64,000 bases of DNA from Bacteroidales bacterium UBA6377. GTDB lineage: Bacteria > Bacteroidota > Bacteroidia > Bacteroidales > UBA932. This document shows, one piece after another, positions 10,586 to 17,936 of the stretch; position 1 is the first letter of the stretch, and each line of letters begins with the position of its first letter. The DNA lies in NCBI GenBank assembly GCA_002438805.1, contig DJQV01000022.1, positions 88,743-152,742 on the forward strand, given 5' to 3'. The notes below the pieces were generated by a model. The model made no database searches. It saw nothing but the letters and a program-made list of their open reading frames with translations, and was not told the DNA's origin. The position numbers and the translations under genes were made by a program.

Positions 10586-10705
10586 AGGTTGGGGTAAAAA
10601 GTGCGAAAAATACCCCAACCTTTGAAGCCGGGATGCCACAGAGTGCTGTGTATGGGCGGTGTCCGCGAAAGGTTGGGGTAATAATCGAAGAAAATACCCC
10701 AACCT
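10586..10705. repeat. Composite palindromic repeat, copy 2
   Basis: Both stem-loops are perfect: AGGTTGGGGTA at 10586-10596 with TACCCCAACCT at 10611-10621, and the same 11-bp arms at 10670-10680 and 10695-10705. The middle contains the family sequence TGCCACAGAGTGCTGTG. It is the cleanest copy in the window. Confidence 0.9.
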
Positions 10706-10852
10706 GCGGGGACGCAAAGTTACAGGACACATACTCAAGTCAGCCGAACTTGTCCTCCGATGCGGGACAAGTACAGGACAAGTTCCACACGGGCAACCCG
10801 AATATTGAAAGTTTTACTCCAGCGATATGGAACAAGCCACAGCCGGCAATGC

Positions 10853-10970
10853 AGCGATGCAGAGACGCGGAGGCAGGGAGACAGGGAGGCAGGCAGACAC
10901 GGAGGCAGGGAGACGCAGAGACGCGGAGACACGGAGGCACAGAGGCACAGAGGCACTGCGACACCGCGAC
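10853..10970. repeat. Purine-rich minisatellite
   Basis: The plus strand is an irregular array of GAGACGCGGAGGCAG-like and GAGGCACA-like units of about 8-15 nt. Unit length and sequence drift along the array. There are no spacers, so it is not a CRISPR. Confidence 0.8.
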
Positions 10971-11270
10971 AGGTTAGAGCATAACTCCGGTAAAACACTA
11001 TAACCCGAAATGAAAAGCAGCGTCCGGAAGCGTTTTTCGAGCCGGGTTATAGCAGAAATGCCCGGATATGCTATAACCTCGCCACCTCCTCAAAAGCCTT
11101 CATCTACTACTGAGACGTAACCTCATAAAACGGAACATCGGGTGCGTCTAACTCATGGTTCGCGGTCGGCGGGATGGAGACGACATTGTCCCGTTCATCA
11201 TCACGGACGAGCTTAAGATGTTCCTAGGATACCCGACTGACACTTTACCATTCATCAACAATGGCAGCAG

Positions 11271-11301
11271 TTCGTCTTGCTCATAAAATTCACTACCTTT
11301 G
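11271..11301 (+). promoter_or_regulatory. Predicted promoter of the RhuM-like gene / BREX island
   Basis: The -7 box TACCTTTG (11294-11301) fits TAnnTTTG exactly. TTCG at 11271-11274, one base from TTTG, lies 19 nt upstream. The transcript would start near 11307, about 35 nt before the ATG at 11343. Confidence 0.5.
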
Positions 11302-11342
11302 TTATGAAACCATACACGTGGTTTCTAACAAATGTAGCCTAC

Positions 11343-11948
11343 ATGGATCGAGAAGTACAATTCCTCCTGTACAATATGCCGGAAGACAGCGGCAAAGTGC
11401 AGGTCGTCATAAAAGATGAAACGATATGGTGTACCCAAAAAGCTATGGCGCAGCTGTTTGGGGTCGGTGTCCCTGCCGTCAGCAAGCACCTGAAGAACAT
11501 ATTTGAAGAGGGGGAACTTGACAAGAATGTGGTTGTTTCCAAAATGGAAATAACCACTCCTCACGGAGCTATGGATGATAAATTCCAGACTCATAATGTG
11601 GAATTTTATCATCTGGATGCAATTATTGCTATTGGCTATCGTATAAATTCCGCCAAGGCCACTAAATTCCGTCAATGGGCGACAAAGATTCTCAACGAAT
11701 ATATCCGCAAAGGCTTCGCAATGGATGATGAGCGTCTGAAGCAGGGCTCCACATTGTTCGGGAAAGACTATTTCCGGGGTAACTGCTCAGGTGCCCCTGC
11801 CCTGACCATAAACGTAACTATTGTATATAACTATGATAATTGTTACATTTGTCATACAAGGCAAAGATTCGATATGTCAGATAAAATCAAGTACGCCGGA
11901 CTGAACCTCACGGAATCATTCAAGGTATGGAAAATGGGTTGGAAATAA
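11343..11948 (+). pseudogene. Truncated RhuM-like (virulence protein RhuM family) gene
   Basis: 201 codons. About the first 145 residues match the RhuM family, with TQKAMAQLFGVGVPAVSKHLKNIF (a helix-turn-helix-like segment), FYHLDAIIAIGYRINSAKATKFRQWA and LNEYIRKGFAMDDERLKQG. Intact RhuM proteins are about 330 residues, and the usual C-terminal half is missing: homology stops at FGKDYFR (about base 11775) and the remaining codons are unrelated and A/T-rich. RhuM-like genes commonly sit beside restriction-type systems, and their function is unknown. The start at 11343 is chosen over upstream ATGs because it fits the predicted transcription start. It is most likely a remnant left when the BREX operon was joined on. 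Confidence 0.7.
11820..11851 (+). promoter_or_regulatory. Second predicted promoter, upstream of brxA
   Basis: The -7 box TACATTTG at 11844-11851 fits TAnnTTTG. ATTG at 11820-11823 lies 20 nt upstream as a three-of-four match to TTTG. It is inside the degenerate 3' part of the RhuM remnant, about 160 nt before brxA, and could be the real BREX promoter with a long leader. Confidence 0.45.
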
Positions 11949-12009
11949 ATCCCGAACTTGTCGGCAAGATGAGCAAGTTTGGCGGCGGTCACACTAAAAT
12001 ATCAAAGTG

Positions 12010-12645
12010 ATGAAAAAGCATAATAGCCCATACAGCGCTTCATTCACAGCTGCAAGCATGATGTATAATGAGACGCTTGTGGTCGTTCAAATGCTTCTGA
12101 ATGATGACTTGAATGAGGTAAAAAAGAAATTGAAAGAGGATGCTGAATACCTGAAGATTCAGTCTGTCTCTGCCAGGGAACGCGTTATGGCGGAACTGAC
12201 CAAGCGGTATGAAACGATGCCGAAGACTTTCTGGATAGATTTCATGCCATTGCCGGAAGAGCAGCAAAGACTGGCCTTGTTCTTTGTCCTGCTGAAAACC
12301 TATAGATTGCTTTTTCATTTTCAGGTTGAACTGGCACTACCCAAATACAACTCGATTGACAGGGTGCTCTGCAGTAACGATGTGATTATGTGCCTGAATG
12401 AGATTGCATCGAAAGACGAGTTTGTCAATGGCTGGTCGGAACAGACCCGAAAGAAAATATCCAGCACCTACATCACGATGTTGAAGCAAGCCGGTCTGAT
12501 AGACAAGACAAACGGAGAACTTATGCCTCCTGCTCTTTCGGATGAGGATCTTGTCCGCTATGCGCAAAGTGGTGATGTCTGGTTCCTTCAGGCCTGCTTC
12601 CTCCCGCAGTATAGGATAGAACAGATAAAGATGATTGCGATATGA
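12010..12645 (+). CDS. brxA: BREX protein BrxA (DUF1819)
   Basis: 211 residues, the usual size for BrxA (about 200), the first core gene of type 1 BREX. BrxA is a small, mostly helical DNA-binding protein required in some but not all BREX systems. The family pattern is seen in SASFTAASMMYNETLVVVQML at the N terminus, the central TFWIDFMPLPEEQQRLALFF, and a C-terminal winged-helix-like part ending SDEDLVRYAQSGDVWFLQA. The ATG at 12010 is preferred to the GTG at 12007. The stop overlaps the brxB start by 4 nt (ATGA). A sample 60-nt line inside this gene (12121-12180) is 40% G+C by my count, far below neighbouring core genes. Confidence 0.92.
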   Translation: MKKHNSPYSASFTAASMMYNETLVVVQMLLNDDLNEVKKKLKEDAEYLKIQSVSARERVMAELTKRYETMPKTFWIDFMPLPEEQQRLALFFVLLKTYRLLFHFQVELALPKYNSIDRVLCSNDVIMCLNEIASKDEFVNGWSEQTRKKISSTYITMLKQAGLIDKTNGELMPPALSDEDLVRYAQSGDVWFLQACFLPQYRIEQIKMIAI

Positions 12646-13253
12646 TACCGATGACAGTAGAGCAACTTTACGACAAACTATGCAGCAAAAGCTTTCAGGA
12701 CACTGAGAGCAACCTATTCTACAATTTCTTTGTCTATCTCTATCAGGCGGATAAGGAGTTCGAGATGCGTGAGCAGATTGGCAGGATAAAGGAGAACATC
12801 AAGCGTCCGGTAAACAATGTTGACGTCCTGACTCTGGACATATTCGAGGAATTCTGCAATTTCATGAACACCCGGCCCTTCGGAAAGCACCCGTCATATC
12901 TGACATACATCTTGGATAAGGATCGCACTCAACCGGACGATGTCACCAGAGCACTGCAACGCATGGCGAACAGCGATGCTTTCATGCTATATCTGCATAA
13001 CAGGATTATGGAGCATGTAAACAAGATTGATGACCAGTATATCCGCCCGTATGTCTTCATGTACGGACTTGGGAACATCTACCCATACCTCAGGACAAGC
13101 AACCTGCTGAACAGGTATGAACCTTATAACAGATCAGAAAGATACAAAATCATCCTCTTTTATCCCGGGGAACTGGGCGGCTCTTCCTTCAAACTTTTTG
13201 GAGACCTTGAAGATAACCACACATATAGAGCAATAGTATTAATGAACGAATAG
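12642..13253 (+). CDS. brxB: BREX protein BrxB (DUF1788)
   Basis: 203 residues, matching the normal BrxB length of about 200. Family features are LYDKLCSKSFQDTESNLFYNFFVY at the N terminus, a central helical part, YGLGNIYPYLRTSNLLNRYE, and the C-terminal ILFYPGELGGSSFKLFG, the most conserved segment of DUF1788. BrxB is essential for BREX phage resistance but its biochemical role is not known; it is thought to join the BrxC-PglX-PglZ assembly. It overlaps brxA by 4 nt and precedes brxC by 8 nt. Confidence 0.94.
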   Translation: MIPMTVEQLYDKLCSKSFQDTESNLFYNFFVYLYQADKEFEMREQIGRIKENIKRPVNNVDVLTLDIFEEFCNFMNTRPFGKHPSYLTYILDKDRTQPDDVTRALQRMANSDAFMLYLHNRIMEHVNKIDDQYIRPYVFMYGLGNIYPYLRTSNLLNRYEPYNRSERYKIILFYPGELGGSSFKLFGDLEDNHTYRAIVLMNE

Positions 13254-13261
13254 CCATAGTT

Positions 13262-16200
13262 ATGACACTCAAGCAGTTGTATAAAAATGACATAACAAGG
13301 CCACTTAACCCGGCCGTGTCAGTTACTGACAACAGCGAATCCACAGTAAAGGTGGAAATAGATGAATATGTCTTCACGGACGAAATCCTCAACGGCCTTT
13401 TCCATGTCCTTGAGGCAGTCCGCAGCAGAAAGGTCAGCCATTCAGGAATTTGGATCAACGGCTATTACGGCTCCGGTAAATCTCATTTCCTTAAGTATCT
13501 GAACTTCTGCCTGACTCCAGCGCATAGGGATCTTGCCTTGGAACGGATGCTGACAGCCGTCAAAAACGACTTCGACCCGTTGACACATCTGGACAGCAAG
13601 CTTGAACCGACACTTGCTGATTTCACCGATCTTGTGTCATGGCTCAAAAAGGCTGAAATCGACACGGTCTTGTTCAACATCGGGGACAAGATAGGAGACA
13701 ACTCCAGCAACAAGACCACTTTCGCCAAGGCAATTTGGGAAGAATTCAACGGATTCCGCGGCTACCATAAATTCAGCATACCTATCGCACAGTATCTGGA
13801 GAAGCCGCTCCAAGAGAAAGGCAAATATCAAGCTTTCAAGGATGCGCTTGCGGAAGATGGCTTCAACTGGGACAGCGATGCGGAGACACTTGCCATTACG
13901 GAACTTGACTATGTCATGGAAAAGGCCGCTGAAGTTGCCGCGTTCTCAACCGATGTCATCAGGGAACAGATAAAGAATAACACGCTTGATGCGACACCGG
14001 AGAAACTCAGCGAGGAACTGAAGCGGCATGTTGAAACAAAAGGAGAAAATTATCGCCTTCTGTTCTTCATTGACGAGGTGAGCCAATTCATAGGCTCCCG
14101 TCAGGAACTTCTCCTGCAGTTGCAGCAGATTGTCACGACAATAGCGAAAGACTGCGATAAAAAGGTCTGGGTAGGCTGTACCGCGCAGCAGGATCTCTCG
14201 GAGGTCCTCGACACATGCCGCATTACTGACACCTCCGACCAGTATGGGAAGATTCTCGGACGTTTTGAGACCCGCGTCGCCCTGCAGGGAACCAATACGG
14301 AATATATCACGCAGAAACGAATCCTTGACAAGGACGGGGACGGCGTGGCTGTGCTCGGAAAACTCTATGATGCGAAGAAGAATGCCATCGAATCCCAGTT
14401 CGACCTCCCTACCGGATATCGCAAATATTCATCGAAAGAAGATTTCATAAACTATTATCCTTTCGTGCCGTATCAGTTCCAACTGATCATGAATGTGTTT
14501 GATGCCTTCGTGGCATTGTCCTATGTCGATACGGAAGTCAAGGGAAATGAACGTTCTGTCTTGAAGATCACCCATAAGACAGCACAGGATCATAAGGATG
14601 ACGAAGTCGGGCAGCTCATATCATTTGACATGATGTTCTCTTCGATGTTCGCGGCCGGTCTTAAGCACGACGGGCAGAGAGCCATCAAAAACGCCAATAC
14701 CATCATATCCACATATACGGACAGGGCTTTCGGACAGCGGGTTGTCAATCTTCTTTTTATGCTCTGCAACATAAGCGACAAGGACAAGCTGCTGTTCCCG
14801 GCGACATTGGACAACATCGTGACCCTCATGATGACAGAGATAGACCAGAGCAAATTGGAGTTGAAGGAAAGAATCGGGAAAGTTCTGGATTATCTGATTG
14901 AAAACAGCGTTGTCCGCATTCAGAGCAAAGAAGGCAAGGCGGACATTTACTGCTTCCTGACTGAAGAGGAGTCTGAAGTCAACAGACTCATAATGAGCCA
15001 AAGCCCTAACGCAAATACCGGGGTGAATGCCTTGAAGGGAATAATTACAAAATATATCCAGATCAGCAACCGTGAGATGTTCAACGGGAATCCGCTGTCG
15101 GTCGGACTCGCAATTGATGACCGGTTCGTCATGGGACATTCAAATGCCAACATAATTGTTGAGTTCAAGACAGATGCCGCAGATACCAACCTGCAGACAT
15201 TTGCTTTCCGCAATGACCCCAAGAAAATGGTCTATTTCCTTGTAAATGACTATCAGGCAAATTCTAGACTCAAGAATGATTTCTTCTGGTACTGTAAGGT
15301 CCAGGAATATCTGAGCCAATATGCGTCAAACTCCTCGGAGCAGAGGACCAAGACGAATAATGAGTTCCGTGTGAGAGCGGCCGAACTTCTGAATGGAAGC
15401 ATATATCCCGATTTCTGCAAGATGTTGGATGATTGCCCTGTTGTCATCGGGCAAAGTGAACTTGCGGCGGGGATTCTCGGCTCAAAGAAAGGAACCGAAC
15501 GATACAAGGCGGCATTTTGCGAGCATTGCAAGGGCGTATATCCCTACTCTTCCTATGTCAGTGGCGCCAATGTCCCGACAACGGCAGATGCCCTGAAATC
15601 CAAAATTCTCAGGCCAATCGAGCAGAATGAATACAATTCGCTCAATCTTCTGACAAATGCCGAGCAGGAGATTGAGAATCGCCTCAACAGGCAGCCTGGC
15701 GACATGGTCCTCGGCGATCTTCTTGCCTGGTTCAATCAGGCCCCATACGGATGGAATGAGATAGCCACCGCATATTTTGTGAATGAGCTGGTCCGTCGCC
15801 ACAAAAGGGCGTTTGCCTATAAGGGCAACCCGAATGTGGACAGAAGGACACTGGCCGAGCAGATTCTCCGTGACCGTAACAGTTTCACCATCATGTCTTC
15901 TCGACAGATAGACCCGAAGCTTGTCCAGGACTTCACAAAAGCATGGATGGAGATATTCAATGACTTCTCCAGATCGTATCCGCTCGACAGCTCGGAATTG
16001 TTCAATGTGTGCCATAACGACCCTGACTCACCTATGGCTGCCATCCAGAAGAATTATTCGGAAGCTTCCGGAAAACTGAGGACGAACCATGCCAACTCGT
16101 TGGCTGACGATCTGGACAGGATGGTCTCCAAAGTCAGGGACGAATGGTATGCGGAGCGTGACCCTGAAAGGTTCTTCAAGCTTGTTGTCTCTCAAAAGGA

Positions 16201-16861
16201 TGAAAGCAAGGCGTTGATGGACAGGTGCAAGACAATCATGCAGTTTGAGCGGGGGCCGCAAATGCCGGCGTTCTGCAATTTCTATCAATATGCCGAGAGC
16301 AACCGGGACAACTTCAATTTCATCACGGATGATGAGGGCATACAGTTCGTCAATGAACTAAACGGCATCTTTACCGAGACCGACCCTATCAACAAGCTGC
16401 CTTTCTACAAGAAAAGAGTGAATGCTTTGAAACGGAAACTTGGCGACATCAAGAAGTCATTGGAAGAAAAAATCCGCTCGGCATATTCGACTGTACTGGA
16501 GGAACTTGATGATTATGCCAAGTCAGTCGGAGTCTCCTTCGACAAGACTTCCTTCAGGAACACGATCGACGCCAAGTGCGCCACAGACAACCTTTATGCC
16601 CTTGAGCGCAATGCCAACATCGATTCATTCCGCAGGAATCAGCTGAAAGAGATTGACTCGCGAATACCTGTCGAAAAAGAGTTGTTGGAGGATTCAGGAG
16701 TTAAACACCCGAAGCCCAAGAAAGTGATTTACGTTACTCCAAAGGATATATGCAAAGCCAGACGTATATCAAGCATTGAGGAACTGAACGCTTATGTGGA
16801 TTCTGTCAGGAAGAACCTGATAGATGCTCTCGGGGACAACGATGAGATAATGGTTTCATAA
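13262..16861 (+). CDS. brxC: BREX ATPase BrxC (DUF499-like P-loop protein)
   Basis: 1199 residues, the expected length of BrxC/PglY-type ATPases (about 1200). Walker A is GYYGSGKSH at about residues 67-75 and Walker B is LFFIDEVSQF at about 266-275. The rest is the long, mainly helical BrxC body with a predicted coiled coil towards the C terminus (about residues 1050-1120). BrxC is an AAA+ motor component required for both phage exclusion and, in most systems, host methylation. It is 8 nt after brxB and 19 nt before the nuclease gene, within one transcription unit. Confidence 0.95.
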   Translation: MTLKQLYKNDITRPLNPAVSVTDNSESTVKVEIDEYVFTDEILNGLFHVLEAVRSRKVSHSGIWINGYYGSGKSHFLKYLNFCLTPAHRDLALERMLTAVKNDFDPLTHLDSKLEPTLADFTDLVSWLKKAEIDTVLFNIGDKIGDNSSNKTTFAKAIWEEFNGFRGYHKFSIPIAQYLEKPLQEKGKYQAFKDALAEDGFNWDSDAETLAITELDYVMEKAAEVAAFSTDVIREQIKNNTLDATPEKLSEELKRHVETKGENYRLLFFIDEVSQFIGSRQELLLQLQQIVTTIAKDCDKKVWVGCTAQQDLSEVLDTCRITDTSDQYGKILGRFETRVALQGTNTEYITQKRILDKDGDGVAVLGKLYDAKKNAIESQFDLPTGYRKYSSKEDFINYYPFVPYQFQLIMNVFDAFVALSYVDTEVKGNERSVLKITHKTAQDHKDDEVGQLISFDMMFSSMFAAGLKHDGQRAIKNANTIISTYTDRAFGQRVVNLLFMLCNISDKDKLLFPATLDNIVTLMMTEIDQSKLELKERIGKVLDYLIENSVVRIQSKEGKADIYCFLTEEESEVNRLIMSQSPNANTGVNALKGIITKYIQISNREMFNGNPLSVGLAIDDRFVMGHSNANIIVEFKTDAADTNLQTFAFRNDPKKMVYFLVNDYQANSRLKNDFFWYCKVQEYLSQYASNSSEQRTKTNNEFRVRAAELLNGSIYPDFCKMLDDCPVVIGQSELAAGILGSKKGTERYKAAFCEHCKGVYPYSSYVSGANVPTTADALKSKILRPIEQNEYNSLNLLTNAEQEIENRLNRQPGDMVLGDLLAWFNQAPYGWNEIATAYFVNELVRRHKRAFAYKGNPNVDRRTLAEQILRDRNSFTIMSSRQIDPKLVQDFTKAWMEIFNDFSRSYPLDSSELFNVCHNDPDSPMAAIQKNYSEASGKLRTNHANSLADDLDRMVSKVRDEWYAERDPERFFKLVVSQKDESKALMDRCKTIMQFERGPQMPAFCNFYQYAESNRDNFNFITDDEGIQFVNELNGIFTETDPINKLPFYKKRVNALKRKLGDIKKSLEEKIRSAYSTVLEELDDYAKSVGVSFDKTSFRNTIDAKCATDNLYALERNANIDSFRRNQLKEIDSRIPVEKELLEDSGVKHPKPKKVIYVTPKDICKARRISSIEELNAYVDSVRKNLIDALGDNDEIMVS

Positions 16862-16880
16862 TCAGCAGGTAAGACGTGAC

Positions 16881-17936
16881 ATGTCGAATCAGAGTAAAGC
16901 ATATTTTGTGACTTCCAGGAATTTCCATGGTGACAATGACTATATGGAATGGCTGAAAGAGATAAAGACCCGCTATCAGAACATCCGCAATCGTGTTGTT
17001 CTTCAGAATAACTGCGGCGCCATGGAGTTCAATTGGTTTTTGGGTCGCGACCTTGTTCAGAAAAAGGCGGAGTCGCGATGGGGCTCGGGGGTTGTGAATC
17101 AACTCTGCCTAGACCTCAGGGCTGCATATCCAGATGTACGTGGTTTCTCCGCCAGAAACCTTTATTATATGAAAGAGTGGTATGAATTTTATATGGCCGA
17201 CGATGAGCGCAAGGCAATTTTGCACCAGTTAGGTGCAAAATTGCAAGAGGCTGAAAATCAAAACCCTATAAAATTGCACCAAATGGGTGCAGAAATTATC
17301 ACTCCCGACAGATTATCAGTCATTTTTGAAGGAGACGGTATGTTGCCGGCTTTCGGGATTGTCCCTTGGAAACATCATCTGGTGATCATATCCAAATGTA
17401 AATCCGTGAGGCTGCTGGCGATGAATGTCTTGAAAGATCCCTATCGACTTGACTTCCTTACACTGGAAAAAGGATATAGTGAGTCTGACTTGGAAACGGC
17501 CATAGCCAATGACATAACAAGGTTCCTGCTTGAACTCGGGAGCGGTTTCACTTATGTCGGCAGACAACCCGAACTTGTCGTCGGCAATGAGGGCTACTTT
17601 CCAGACTTGTTGTTCTACCACATACGTCTGAGATGCTATGTCGTCATAGAGTTGAAAGTCGTTGACTTCAAACCTGAATTTGCCGGGAAACTCAATTTTT
17701 ATGTGGCTGCGTGCAACAGACTGCTCCGCCAATCGGGGGACAATCCGACCATAGGTCTCCTCCTGTGCAAGTCTAAGGACCAGACAAAAGTGGAATGGGC
17801 ATTCGACAGCATACAGAATCCTATGGGAGTCGCTACATACGAAGGGATTAAAGTGAAGGACAAACTTCCGTCTGTCGAGGATTTGATGAGACGTCTTGAT
17901 ATGGTAGAGCAAGAACTGAAAGAAAAGAAACAATGA
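16881..17936 (+). CDS. DUF1016 (YhcG-type) PD-(D/E)XK nuclease family protein
   Basis: 351 residues with an N-terminal DUF1016_N helical domain (NNCGAMEFNWFLGRDLVQKK, VRGFSARNLYYMKEWYEFY) and a C-terminal PD-(D/E)XK nuclease fold. The catalytic set is seen as D242 in YFPDLLFY and E257-x-K259 in VVIELKVVDFKPEFAGKLNFY, so the active site looks intact. A short linker at about residues 110-135 has an internal near-repeat (LHQLGAKL ... LHQMGAE). DUF1016 proteins are often found in restriction and BREX loci. It is placed between brxC and pglX, and its stop overlaps the pglX start by 4 nt (ATGA), so it is translated with the methyltransferase. A DNA-cleaving accessory role is inferred. Confidence 0.88.
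   Translation: MSNQSKAYFVTSRNFHGDNDYMEWLKEIKTRYQNIRNRVVLQNNCGAMEFNWFLGRDLVQKKAESRWGSGVVNQLCLDLRAAYPDVRGFSARNLYYMKEWYEFYMADDERKAILHQLGAKLQEAENQNPIKLHQMGAEIITPDRLSVIFEGDGMLPAFGIVPWKHHLVIISKCKSVRLLAMNVLKDPYRLDFLTLEKGYSESDLETAIANDITRFLLELGSGFTYVGRQPELVVGNEGYFPDLLFYHIRLRCYVVIELKVVDFKPEFAGKLNFYVAACNRLLRQSGDNPTIGLLLCKSKDQTKVEWAFDSIQNPMGVATYEGIKVKDKLPSVEDLMRRLDMVEQELKEKKQ

Larger units (their letters stand above)
10504..11270. other. Repeat-bearing intergenic region at the left edge of the defence island
   Basis: It contains composite palindrome copy 2 (10586-10705), a purine-rich minisatellite (about 10853-10970), and an inverted repeat GGTTATAGCA/TGCTATAACC (11045-11054 and 11069-11078, 14-nt spacer). 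A short stretch near 11156-11260 reads as an open fragment (DDIVPFIITDELKMFLGYP), perhaps a gene remnant, but has no start and no recognisable domain. Open frames across the minisatellite are low-complexity and not called. Confidence 0.6.

Noticed and set aside
10853..10970. Possible CRISPR array
   Set aside because: Units of 8-15 nt with no unique spacers and drifting sequence; it is a minisatellite. No cas genes are present.
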